Shown: piece after piece, positions 1-10,040 of the stretch
How positions within the stretch are numbered: the stretch's first letter is position 1
Layout: each line of letters starts with the position of its first letter
Origin: Hymenopus coronatus
Taxonomy: Eukaryota; Arthropoda; Insecta; Mantodea; Hymenopodidae
DNA: 64,000 nucleotides
Reading direction: 5' to 3'
Assembly (NCBI GenBank): GCA_030762935.1
Contig: CM060895.1
Location: 39,237,001 to 39,301,000 of the forward strand
Program-made: the position numbers and the translations under genes
Notes under the pieces: generated by a model
Databases searched by the model: none
What the model was told of the DNA's origin: nothing
The model's input: the letters and a program-made list of their open reading frames with translations, nothing else

Positions 1-474
1 ATTCCGTAAATTCATCCAGAATAAACTACTCTTCAGAGGCTATTCCCAGAAATCTCAAGATATACATTTTATTTGTCAGGTAAATGTCTTTAATATATGA
101 TATTTTAATCAAAATCGTTAGAGCCATCTTTGAGAAAATCGAAATTTTCGAAAAAAGTTCTATGTAAAGGGTAGTTGGGGGTTGGGGGATTTTTCTCAAA
201 ATCTTGGTGTCGCATTCCTGGAAGATACTAAACTTAAATACCAAGTTTGATATGTTACCGACTTTTCGTTTTTGAGTTATCATGTTCACAGATACACACA
301 CGGACACACACACACACACACACACGGACCTTTTTGTGAAAATGCTTTTTTTGGATACAGGGGACCCTAAAACATATATTTCCGGTGAAATCTCGGTATC
401 GATTTTTTGGGTGGAATACAATACTGCTCTATCCATATGTATACTGTACATGCGGGGTTAGAGAAAGTAAAAAA
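1..474 (+). mobile_element. Family A element, right part (cut by window edge)
   Basis: This is the right half of Family A, entering from outside the window. It shows the family landmarks in order: the pieces around CTATTCCCAGAAA, TCAAAATCGTTAGAGCC and CATGTAAAGGGTAGTTGGGG, then TTTTCGTTTTTGAGTTATC, a CA repeat at 297-325, GGACCTTTTT, GGTGAAATCTCGGTATCGA, and the terminal GAGAAAGTAAAA. The terminal palindrome has decayed compared with other copies. The opposite strand is open for 141 codons (26-451), a frame shared with other copies. I see no evidence that it is expressed. Confidence 0.8.
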
Positions 475-479
475 GCTGA

Positions 480-815
480 TGAGTTATATCCACATTACTT
501 TCTCTACCAATTATTCAACAAGCTATTATTAAAAGGCTTATTATTCTACATGCTCACGTTAATCATGATAAACATTTGTAAAAATATTTTTGACGTCCAA
601 AGAAATATGTAACAAATTTCAATGGAAGTAGGAGAATACAATAGGCTTAAGGAAAAATCAAATTCTTTAAGAATTGGTGGCCAGTGATGGATTTGAAATT
701 CAACTCTCTTTGCTTCACTAGGAGGAGGAAACCTTAATGTCGACTTCCTATATGAGAGAATTATACGTATTTTAAAATTGAAATCAATGCCAAGGAATAT
801 CCCGGAGTAGTTTAC
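480..815 (+). mobile_element. Family A element, degenerate left half
   Basis: ACTTTCTCTACC near 498, then a motif like GATAAACATT, then TTGAAATTCAACTC and TTTAAAATTGAAA follow the order of the Family A left half. The segment is heavily diverged and has no right end. It directly follows the previous copy. Confidence 0.5.
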
Positions 816-1172
816 CCCAGAAAAATATTGCACATATAAAGATTTTGAACTTCAGATAAGATTTTTTAATACTAGTACTCAAATCGAAATTATAAATAAC
901 AAACATTTACTTGTAAATACATTTTTCTGGAAGAACCTGTCTTTAATTAATCAATCCTAACAATTATGTATACTTATTATATCCAATTAATTTAATTTCA
1001 CAGAATAATTATACCTTCTGTTAACCATTATCAAATTGATTAATAAGTTGCCTGTACCTTTATGGTAATCCTTGACTAAGGGCAGATGTCCTTCTTGGAT
1101 TTTTCTCACTAATATAATTACTTCTATACTTCGTACATAGTGCTTATGTATTAACTTAATATTTTTGCATCA
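816..1172. other. AT-rich stretch, nothing recognised
   Basis: No coding potential, repeat landmark or RNA-like structure was seen between two Family A copies. Confidence 0.4.
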
Positions 1173-1966
1173 TTTTTACTTTCTCTATGACTTACAATGT
1201 ACATAGGTAGAGAATGCATTGCATTCCACCAAAACAATCGATACCGAGATTTCAGAGTCAATACACCTTTTAGGATTCGCGGAAATAGAGAATATATAAA
1301 AAGGTCCGCGCGCGCGCGCGCGCGTGTGTATATGTGTGTGTGTGTGTGTGGAACAGTATAACTTAAAAACGAAAAGTCGATTAAATACCACTTGATAATT
1401 AAGTTCATCATCTTTCAAGGATGCGATATGAATATTTGGAAATAAAAAGCACACAAACATCAATATACCCTTTACATGGAAACTTTTTCAAAAATTTTGA
1501 TTTTCTCGAAAATGCCTCAAATGATTGTGATTAAAATACTGTATATTTACACGGCAAATAAAATATATATCTTGAATTTCCTGGGAACATTCGATCCTTC
1601 TGAATGACTTTTGCATAACTAGTAAACCGTAAGAGATAGACAAAACTTGCTACACAAAAAATGTAGATATAGTTATAAAACAAAGTTTATGATGTATGCA
1701 TTTTTGTTGAGGAGCTAACCATTTCCGAGTTATTCCTTCTTATTGGTTTCAATTTTAAAATAGTTATATTACCTGTCATTCGTTTCCTTTTATTTTACTT
1801 CTGACTATGCAAAGAAAGCCCAATACCGGTGTCAGTTCTTTAGTGGGATCATTTAAAACATTAAACTATCGCTGTAGCGTAGTGTAGATTCCTATAGTTT
1901 TCTTCTACTTAATTTGTTTGCAGAACAGGTAGAGAAAGTCATGTGAATGAAGCAAATCAGATTTTT
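1173..1966 (-). mobile_element. Family A element, both ends present
   Basis: On the plus strand it opens with the inverted right end TTTTTACTTTCTCTATG, with a worn hairpin. It then shows the GGTGAAATCTCGG-type box in mutated form and a CG/TG microsatellite at about 1303-1350 at the usual internal site. It closes with GTAGAGAAAGTCATGTGAAT and ATCAGATTTTT. The repeat at the microsatellite site is mixed CGCG and TGTG, where most copies have CA. Confidence 0.8.
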
Positions 1967-3347
1967 ATAGTATCAAGTATATGCTACTTTGAGAAGGTGA
2001 TGTTGCAAACTCATGGATTTTAGGGAACTCTGAATACATTCCATTTACACAACGTTAAATATGTAAAAATTTAATAGGTATGCAGCTCCTAAACTATTCA
2101 ACCTAAGGAGATAAAATTAGTCCATGCTCTCATCCATATCTCATTCAAGTTCCATTACACCATGCCGAGTATTTGGGACATAGACTATAGTGTTTTCGTG
2201 ATCAGAGACTTCGTTCACCACTTAGTGCATATGGTGATAAGGCATCAACTCATCGTCCATAGATGCCACTACCAGGGGAATTTACTACTTGCGAACGGGA
2301 AACATGGCAAATTTAGCCCAGGGACCTTTTCTTTCAAGGATGTGTTTATTTGAGATGCAAATAAATATGTGTTATTGATATGTCGCCGTCCTTTTGTCTA
2401 CCTCGGAGTCGGTATGATTAGCACCCGTGAAATACTCTATAATAAACGTGTATATACCTCTGAAAAGTTCCTTTGATGCACCGGCTATGCTTGTCCACGT
2501 AGAACACAGGTTGACTCTCACTTAGGGGGAGAAAGAATGACTAAGGTATGTAACACGGGGTGACTCAAAAATAGAAGTACTTCACTTTGAATTCCACTAA
2601 ATGAATACTTCTCTTCTCCTTTGTTGCTTGTTAAGGCACTAATCCTACGAGCGACTCCCGACATAAGAATTCTTGAAGACGTAGAAATATTAATAACTAG
2701 TGCTATTTTCTGCTGTTTACTGAGTTCTTGTTTCGACGATCATCGTTAATCAACTGCGTACTTTTCTGTTACGCGATAATCGACTATAACTCGCGTAATA
2801 AAATTACATACTTAAGCACTCACCCCTCCGCGTTCACATACGTACAAAGTACAGCTTATAGCGTACTGCGTACAGCATCACGAATCTATCACGTAAAATA
2901 AGCTGCAACAGCAACAATAATCACAATCACAGTAAACTGATTCCTTGTAAACACAATGCTTAAATATCTAAAATCTTCAATATTGAACTCATTCCTCATT
3001 GGCTGAAAAGAAGCGCGAAAATAACATTGTCACGTGACTAACTTTGTAAGTTCTTTGTATTCAACTCACGTGACCGCTCTTTATAATGAAGAAGTCCCGA
3101 GCTACTGACTTTTAGGGAACTGGCCTTTCTCTAAAATTTGCCCTGTTACTTAGGTCTCTAGTGCGCTAAAAATATTGTTCTACAAAGGCAATTGTGTTAC
3201 TAACATTAACAAAGAAGGTAACCTTGGCGAGCATAATAGCAACTTCTTCGCCCTAAGGTTTTTCGTTCTACAATCTGCTCAGTCTTGACTACTGAATCAG
3301 GAATGAAACCTATACAAAAATAATAATTAAACTAATAAAATACACAG
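1967..3347. other. Unclassified block
   Basis: No gene or known transposon was recognised. An open frame of 63 codons at 2162-2353 has no recognisable product. Two CACGTGAC motifs (around 3031 and 3067) precede a TTTATAAT stretch, which could be a relict promoter or LTR, but nothing else supports that. Confidence 0.3.
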
Positions 3348-3482
3348 CACCAACGGCTTTACTTCCTCTCCGAAGGAAGCCATGCTAAGGAGTTTTAAGT
3401 CCGAAAAAATGCATCACCCTCCGCCGGGTTTGAACCCGCAGCCTTGGTTATTAGAGGCTAGTGTGGTAACCGCTACAGTACA
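3348..3482 (-). mobile_element. S4 SINE, head part, reverse strand
   Basis: Read on the minus strand this has a tRNA-like head with a box B of GCGGGTTCAAACCCGG. It continues into TTAGCATGGCTTCCTTCGGA and GGAAGTAAAG. The same layout is in the better preserved S4 copy at 11261-11557. The tail is missing. Confidence 0.65.
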
Positions 3483-3487
3483 AAAGA

Positions 3488-4047
3488 TCTGATGTTACAT
3501 TCACATGACTTCCTCTCCCAATTCTGCGACAAATTATTCTTATAAGAACTTATTCTTCTAATTTTAGACAATCAACAGAAATGGATTTACAATATGTTTT
3601 ACTATAGGTAAATGCGAAATGCATTAGACTAAAGCGAGGCCAACTCTTTTAAAAGCTAGTTGCTATGAGATGACAATAAAAAAGAATTACGACTTTTCAT
3701 TTCACGGAAATATATCTAACTAATGGGGTATTTTAACAAACAACAGGGAATACCTCAGAAATGCTTAACTGCACTAACACTGTATTTCATATACGTGTTT
3801 AAACCCCTAGAAGGAAACGGCTTCAGACGGTATTCGCAGAAAATTCAAGATATAGGCAGATTTTATTTTTATGTACATATATTCAATATATGGTATTTTA
3901 ATCAAAATTGTAATGACCATTTTTGGAGAAAATCAGACATTTCGACAAATCTTTATCTAAAGAGTAGTTTTGGGTGGGGAAATGCTCTCTTAAAAATCTT
4001 CGTGTCGCATCCAAGTTCGCATCCAAATTTTCGTTTTGAGCGATACT

Positions 4048-4103
<56 letters not shown>

Positions 4104-4226
4104 CACACAGATTTTAATGTGATTTTTTTTTTAAATGCAGGGAGTGCTAAAACAATATTTCCGATGAAATTTCGGTATCGTATTTTTTCTGCCCCCTAAA
4201 TATTGCATTTGGTAAAGAAAGTAAAA
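3488..4226 (+). mobile_element. Family A element, both ends present
   Basis: It starts ATCTGATGTTACATTCACAT then GACTTCCTCT, and ends GGTAAAGAAAGTAAAA. At the internal microsatellite site the usual CA run is replaced by a pure CT run of about 50 bases (4052-4100) followed by ATACACACAG. The right-end hairpin is largely lost. Confidence 0.75.
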
Positions 4227-5063
4227 TAATATGCTTCACATAAAAAAAAAAAAAAAATCAGTTCGTAATTTTTGAAGTTAAAGTTTTCATATAATCATTA
4301 TCTATTGCATTTCATATAAAGAGCAGCTTAATATTAATTTGCGTTAAACATGAAGTTTCTATTTTGAACTGTTTTACACTTAAGAGTACCTGGCGTTCTA
4401 AAAATGACAAACACAGAAATATGTTAAGTAAAAAAACAGGGTCAGGAATGTTTTTATATGGCACTTCCAATGGAAATTTAGAGTTGAAGTTTCAGACATT
4501 TACTCTAAGAACCGAGATGGAAGTCTCAGGCGGTTTGCTTTCTGTGGCTGGCCTAATTGACCCATGTTTTTTTTTTTTTTTTTTTTTTTTTCCCGGAAAC
4601 CCAGGCGAATGTTGTGTAGGTTTATATCATCCGCAGAATTTCCTGTCCCTCTATGTCATTTTCATTGTCATTTCATTGATTCTTCAACCCTTTGGTTTTT
4701 TTCAGGGTTGGAAATGTCATAGATGGTGATCGGCACTGTGTGGCTGGGGAAAAACGATGCTCAAAGTGGTTATATCACCGTCTCCCGATTTGACTGATTG
4801 CCAAGATATGAGCCGCTCTTAGCGGGAGAGTAAGACCCTCTGTGGGGCAGGGGCTCCAGTCGGGGTGCAACAATCTGGAAACTGAGGGATCCTTCGTTGC
4901 TTTTTCGTCGCTCCTGGTTCCGGCCGCCTCTTGTGGGGTGTAGGTATGGTAACTTCAAATACGGTGCCGAGCCCCCTCCGTCCGTTTCCTATCCTTCTAC
5001 TCTTATTTTTTCTTTTTTACTCCGGTGCTATATACCCTTTTTTGCCTCTGTATGGAATAATTG
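4227..5063. other. Unclassified, with a GC-richer poly-T-led segment
   Basis: 4227-4565 holds nothing recognised apart from an A-run at 4241-4257. A T-run at about 4567-4591 leads into a GC-richer stretch to about 5000 (CCCGGAAACCCAGGCGAATG onwards). This may be an unidentified retroposon inserted in reverse. No coding region is supported. Confidence 0.3.
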
Positions 5064-5240
5064 CTTTTTTTTTTTTTTTACACAAGCCGTGTGTAGGGCA
5101 GCAGTTGGATAGGTAGAGTCAGATTGAAAAATTCAATGCCATAGCCGGGATTTGAGCCACAGATCTCCCGATCTTTAGCCGGTTGCTCTGCCACTGAGCT
5201 ACCATGGCAACATGCCGGCATAGCATTGAATTTCTCAACT
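5064..5240 (-). mobile_element. S6 tRNA-like SINE, reverse strand
   Basis: Read in reverse it has a tRNA-like core: box A region GGTAGCTCAGTGGCAGAGC and box B region GGCTCAAATCC. It then runs through GGCTATGGCATTGAATTTTT and TCTGACTCTACCTATCC to a poly-A tail (the T-run at 5064-5079). The 5' side starts with a partial inverted copy of the downstream segment. It looks retroposed. I do not call it a functional tRNA gene because the arms are imperfect. Confidence 0.65.
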
Positions 5241-5377
5241 GACGTATATTTTCCCGGTAAACCATAAGGTGATCTCAAGTTCTTTTTGAGATGACAACCC
5301 TAATGGCGACTTACAATGCTGTAAGTACTTTACATCCAGGATTCATAGTATGGCTAACTATTATGGTCAATTTGTGT

Positions 5378-5527
5378 GGATAGGTAGAGTCAGACTGAAA
5401 AATCCAATGTCATAGCCGGGATTTGAACCACGGATCTCCCGATCTCTAGCCGGTTGCTCTGCCACTGAGCTATCATAGCAACATGCCAGCTATGGCATTG
5501 CATATTTCAGTCTGACTCTACCTATCC
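5378..5527 (-). mobile_element. S6 tRNA-like cassette with long terminal inverted repeats
   Basis: A 150-base unit begins GGATAGGTAGAGTCAGACTG and ends CAGTCTGACTCTACCTATCC. The outer 45 bases on each side pair as inverted repeats with 5 mismatches by my count. Between them, in reverse, lies a tRNA-like core (TAGCTCAGTGGCAGAGCAAC, then GTGGTTCAAATCCC). A strand of this unit could fold as a long hairpin capped by a cloverleaf-like loop. No poly-A tail is present on this copy. Confidence 0.7.
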
Positions 5528-5549
5528 TTTTTGCCTCTTTTTGCATTTT

Positions 5550-5600
5550 ACTAAAATTACTGTATTTTCTGTTTGATTACCGTTTTACTGTTTTCTTCCA

Positions 5601-5641
<41 letters not shown>

Positions 5642-5758
5642 TATATTTTACAAATATATAACACCGATGCCCAAGGCGGGATTCGAACCCAGGATCCCCT
5701 GAGCCACGAAGCACTAAAGTGAGGCACTTTAGCGAGCGCGGCCTTGAGGACCGGCACT
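5550..5758 (-). mobile_element. S5 SINE, reverse strand, with CA microsatellite
   Basis: In reverse it reads GTGCCGGTCC, a tRNA-like head with box B GGGTTCGAATCCCGCC, then TTGGGCATCGGTG and a tail with GAAAACAGTAAAAC. The second S5 copy at 40503-40748 has the same order. A CA run (about 5603-5632) sits in the tail region. Confidence 0.65.
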
Positions 5759-6325
5759 GGAATCACAAAAAGCAACAATAGCAAATTTTGAAAATTATTG
5801 CCCATATCAAGGTATTCGGTTGCCTTCAGGAAGAACATTTCTTTCTCTTCTAGAGCTGCTTTTATCAGTACATGCGCTTTATCAGCACAAGACGCAACTA
5901 CGTCATTAACGGCGCTTCTTTCTGAGGAAGCTGATCTGGGAAATCGAGGTCCTTGAGAACTCTCCATCAGTCGTGATCCCAGGGTTTGACCTCATTGCCT
6001 AGGACCGAGCAACGCCGAGACATTTCACGTATATCAAATTGTGAACGAGCTGCGCCATGCGACAGCAGAGATTGCTTCCGCCCACTCCTCTTCCGTAAGT
6101 CTTCTGTTTCGCCATAAATCAGTTTCCTTATGTTACCCCCGGAGTTAGTTATGAAGGTGCAGTAAGTGCGGAGTAAAATGAAAAGCGCTTATAAAAACTT
6201 CCGCCGTTCCCCGGTCGAGGCGAGAAATATGGATTTTCTCCCTGCATATCTTGCTTTCTGCAAGCTATTCAGGAGTTGAACATTTTAGGTAAGGTCATAC
6301 ACTTGGTCCAGAAAGGGAAAAAAAT
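5759..6325. other. Unclassified
   Basis: No recognised element. An opposite-strand open frame of 136 codons (5557-5967) overlaps S5 and its CA run and has no recognisable domain, so I treat it as chance. Confidence 0.3.
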
Positions 6326-7005
6326 TGATATACTCCATTCACATGACTTTCTCTAGCTGTTCCACAAACAACCACTCTTACAAAAGTTCATTCTTTTATC
6401 TACATCAGGCTAATTAAGATGAACATTAGTAAAATTGCCTTATTATTTACTTCCTTGTAAGCAGAAAGGAAATAAGGGAAAACACTAGGTTAAAGCGATA
6501 GTCAAATCTTTAAAAGTCGGTGGCTCTGTGAAACAATTGAAATTCGGTTGCCTTTGCAACGCCAGCAATAGGACAAAAGAGAGGTGAAAAGAACGATGAC
6601 TTCCCATTTTAGAAAAGTTTAAGTAAATTAAAATTGAAGCCAGTAACAAGTAGTGTCTGAGAAACGGTCAATTACTCACCGTAAAGTGTAAATTGTGTGT
6701 CTTAAGGCGATCTACATTTTTGTGGAGTAAGATTTTGTCTATTTCTTATGGTTTATCAGTTTTAAATATCTTAACACATGTCATTTTAATATGGCCATTT
6801 TTAAGAAAATAAAAATGTCCCATGTAAAGGGTTCTTCGTTTCTGACTTATGCAGTCTACTTACACCCCCTTTTTTGTTTTGATCAGGAAACCCTAATACG
6901 TGTATATTTTCCGGTGAAATATCGATATCGAACTTTTGGGTGGAATACAATACCCTCTCTAGCTCTTGTATACTTAAATATGCATACATAATGCCGAGAG
7001 TAAAA
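6326..7005 (+). mobile_element. Family A element, both ends, internally shortened
   Basis: The left end is TACTCCATTCACATGACTTT then CTCTAGCTG. The copy carries GCAGAAAGGAAATAAGGG and TTACGGTTTA-type motifs and the CCGGTGAAATATCGATATCG box, then ends GAGAGTAAAA. The internal CATGTAAAGGG to microsatellite section is shortened, and the terminal hairpin is worn. Confidence 0.7.
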
Positions 7006-7070
7006 ATTTGATGTTGCATTCTCATGACTTTCTCTATCCTCTCTTCCCACAAAACATTCTTATATTTACT
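7006..7070 (+). mobile_element. Family A left-end fragment
   Basis: TTGATGTTGCATTCTCATGA then CTTTCTCTATCC is the Family A left end. It stops at 7070, where a mariner remnant starts. The right part of possibly the same copy resumes at 8691. Confidence 0.6.
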
Positions 7071-7425
7071 AGGGCAGTTCAACAAGTGCAGGTGTTAGGA
7101 ATGTAGGTGCCATTTTTTCCAACACAAATTATTTATTTCTCAATGTAGTCCTCTTTTAGGATTACACACTTTTCCTAACTTTCCTGTCATTTTTTACCCC
7201 TCCAAAAATTGGTTTTCCTAACATCTGCAAAACAAGTCTCTGTCTCGACCACGGCTTCCTCATTTGAACCAAATTTTGTTCCCGCGAGCAATTTCTTCAT
7301 GTTTGGAAACAAGAAGAAAACGCAGGGAGCCAAGTTCGGCGATTATGAGAGGAGCAAGCGCAAAGCATGCAGTTTGGCGACCGCAACCAACTTTTGATTG
7401 TTGCTTGACTTCCCGAGTAACTTCT
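7071..7425 (-). pseudogene. Mariner transposase C-terminal remnant
   Basis: One minus-strand frame gives AKLHALRL, a stop, SPNLAPCVFFLFPNMKKLLA, then GTKFGSNEEA and, after two more stops, EKCVILKEDYIEK at the natural C-terminus. This matches the end of the mariner DD34D transposase domain, where the motif is normally SPDLAPSD. The catalytic third Asp position reads Asn here. Three in-frame stops and the changed residue show it is dead. The 5' side is cut near 7425, close to the Family A copy at 7435. Confidence 0.85.
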
Positions 7426-7434
7426 CATGGTAAC

Positions 7435-8293
7435 AAATCTGATGTGTACCATTCACATGACTTTCTCTACATCTCTGCAACAAATTACTCTTAAAAACCT
7501 TACACTTCTACTTACTTCATGCTAATCAGTAAAAAATTAGCAGAAATAGCCACATTACTTGCTTCCTTGTATGTAGAAGCGAAATAAGGGAGTACCATAG
7601 GTTAAAGTGATAATCAAAAGCTGGTTGCTATGTTACTGAAGTTTGTATGGACAGCAGTTGACAAATTCTGTACGAGAAAAGTTTTTCATAGCAGAAACCA
7701 AAAATATGGAATGTCTCAAAAACGACGAACTCCACGAAAAAAGTGTATATAACATAAATTGTGTGTTTTAACGTGCTCTACATTTTTTGTGTAGTAACTT
7801 TTTGTCCATCTCTTACGGTTTAGCAGTTATTCAAAATTCAGTAAAATTCATCCACAATAAACTACTCTTCAGAGACTATTCCCAGAAAACTCAAGATATA
7901 CATTTTATTTGTCAGGTAAATATCTTTAATATACGAAATTTTAATCAAAATCGTTAGAGCATTTTTGAGAAAATAAACATTTTCGTAAAAAGTTCCATGT
8001 AAAGGGTAGTTGGGGGTGGGGGAAATTTTCTCAAAATCTTCGTGTCGCATCCCTGGAAGATACTAAACTTAGATACCAAGTTTGGTATTTTACCTACTTT
8101 TCGTTTTTGAGTTATCGTGTTCAGAGACACACGGACACACACACGCGCGGACCTTTTTCCGAAAATTCTTTTTTTAGATAAAGGGGATCCTAAAACATAT
8201 ATTTCCGGTGAAATCTCGGTATCGAATTTTTGGATGGAGTGCAATACCTTCTCTATATACTATGTACATAGTGCGTATAGAGAAAGTAAAAAT
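7435..8293 (+). mobile_element. Family A element, full length, well preserved
   Basis: This is one of the best copies. It starts AAATCTGATGTGTACCATTC, then ACATGACTTTCTCTAC. It includes TCTCTTACGGTTTAGCAGTT, the CATGTAAAGGGTAGTTGGGG block, a CA/CG run at about 8123-8150 and CCGGTGAAATCTCGGTATCG. It ends with the hairpin CTCTATATACTATGTACATA...GTATAGAG and AAAGTAAAA. It lies between two mariner fragments that share its opposite strand, which suggests insertion into a mariner. Confidence 0.9.
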
Positions 8294-8299
8294 GCAAAA

Positions 8300-8690
8300 A
8301 GTTCTCAGCATTTCGGGTAATAGCTCCAACTACTTCAACACAACTTCGAAGTTGAAAGCTGTTGTCAATACGAACAATTGTGGCACCAGCTGGCTCGATA
8401 GCCTCTTTATCTTCAATTTATCATGCAAAATATGAAATATCTCTCCTCTCGACACACCTAAGGCCTCTGGCACTTCGCGAACTTTCGTTCGACGATCAGC
8501 GGTAATCATATCGTGAACCTTTTCAATTATTTCCACGGTTACGGCGTGTGTCGGACGTTCTGGGCGCTCATCATAAAACGGTTTAAAGTGGGTGAACCAA
8601 TATCAAGCTGTTGTAATAGATGCCGAAGGATCGCTAAAACAACATCCAATTTCGCTCTTATTTCCTCTCATTTCGAAAAATGTCCCATAT
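8300..8690 (-). pseudogene. Mariner transposase N-terminal remnant
   Basis: The minus strand encodes the mariner helix-turn-helix region: YWFTHFKPFYDERPERPT, then EIIEKVHDMITADRRTKVRE, VPEALGVSRGEIFHILHDKL and KIKRLSSQLVPQL. An upstream in-frame stop precedes YWF. This is the DNA-binding part of a mariner transposase, about residues 30 to 125 of some 345. It could be the other end of the mariner whose C-terminus is at 7071-7425, with the middle third missing. Confidence 0.85.
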
Positions 8691-8917
8691 TTTGTGGCGG
8701 GGGATTTTCTTGAAAATCTTCGTGTCGCAACTTTGGAATGAGATTTAATATTTAGTTTGATATTTAACGTGTTATCCGTTTTTAGATATGTTCACACACA
8801 TACACACACGTACCTTTTTCTAACAATGTTTCTTTTATTCATAGGTCTTAAAGCCATGTATTTCCGGTATCAAAATTTTCCCTTTCTCTATCATGAACGT
8901 GATAGAGGAAGTAAAAT
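8691..8917 (+). mobile_element. Family A right part
   Basis: It shows GGCGGGGGATTTTCTTGAAA, TCTTCGTGTCGCAAC, a short CA run and CGTACCTTTTT. It ends in a clean 8-bp stem, CTCTATCA with TGATAGAG, around a 6-base loop (8886-8907), then GAAGTAAAA. This stem differs in sequence from the other copies but still pairs. Confidence 0.75.
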
Positions 8918-9357
8918 TCATGGTTTCCCATTAGACCTTGTCTTTTTGGCAACTATTATTTGGGATTTATCCGAAGTGACAGATAGAAATTTCAGTTCGT
9001 ATAACATTCTCATAATTTAAACCTAATTTGGGATTTAAATATTCACATTAATTTCCAAAATAGAATATTAAACCGTGAGTCTCTTATAGATTATTAAATC
9101 AATGCAATTCTTGGATATATATTTAATTAAATAAAAGTTAGGAGATTTTTGGATAACTCTTCGTTTACTTAGGTCCTTCTATCTGAACACCAATCGCGGT
9201 TTGAGTTGTAGTTTATTGTTCAGATTTTTTCCCCTCGCTTAACCCGAAAATGCGCTTCAAATGCTGCAATCAAAGCATTCCTATTTGAATACAACGGGAA
9301 GGAAAGAAGCGATATGCTTATAATTGACTTACTTAAGCAAGAAGTAAAAATCACATT

Positions 9358-9389
<32 letters not shown>

Positions 9390-9520
9390 ATCATAATAAT
9401 ATGTAAAGGGGCAAATAAAATATGAATCCACGTCGTTCCCCTTAGTATAATGCTCCCGCGCAGTCACATGTCGTTTAAAATTTATAATAACAAGGGATAG
9501 GGTTTTAATAGAAGTGCATA
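8918..9520. other. Unclassified AT-rich, with AAT microsatellite
   Basis: No gene was recognised. An imperfect AAT run lies at about 9361-9403. Confidence 0.4.
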
Positions 9521-10040
9521 TTTTACTTTCTCAACCACGTGGAGTAGGAGAGCAACTATTGCATTCCACCTAAAAATTCGCCAACAAGATTTCACCGGAA
9601 ATATGCGTTTTGAGACATGCTGAATAAAGTTATAAAAAGGTTCATATGTGAGTCTAACTAAAAGTCGAAACATAGGTTATATATATATATATATATAAAC
9701 TTGGTGTTTAGGATCGTCAACAAAATCTTCCCAAAGCTATCCTTTACGTGAATTTTTTTTCGAAATTTTCGATTTCCTCAAAGATGCTCTAACGATTTTA
9801 ATCACGATACAGTATATTAAAGATAACTTCATTACAACTGAAGTATACATCTTGAATTCTCTGGGAATAGCATCTGTTCTGTTCACTGGTAACATAACTG
9901 GTAAACTGCGATATATAGACAAAATCTTACTACACAAAAAAAATAGATCTCGTTCTATGAAGTTAACCATATCTAAAATATTCCATATTATTAGTTTACA
10001 TTATTCAATACTTATATTTTTTTCAAATGAGAAGTCCTCA
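9521..10040 (-). mobile_element. Family A element, left end lost
   Basis: It opens TTTTACTTTCTCAACCACGT and a decayed hairpin, then ATTGCATTCCACC and TTTCACCGGAAATA. It continues to the TCTTGAATTCTCTGGGAATA block and the ATAGACAAAATCTTACTACA block, then fades. An AT run replaces the usual CA site near 9679-9697. Confidence 0.65.

Noticed and set aside
4227..5063. Coding exon in the GC-richer segment
   Set aside because: Short open frames exist, but no domain, splice pattern or codon signal was convincing, and the T-run suggests a retroposon.
5378..5527. Functional tRNA gene
   Set aside because: Box A and box B are present, but the arms are embedded in inverted repeats, the copies are multiple and diverged, and one has a poly-A tail. 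A SINE-type origin is more likely.
7435..8293. Family A as a canonical Helitron
   Set aside because: The hairpin near the right end is suggestive, but the end reads AGAAAGTAAAA and not CTRR, and the left end and target do not show the A-T insertion rule clearly. Kept as unclassified.
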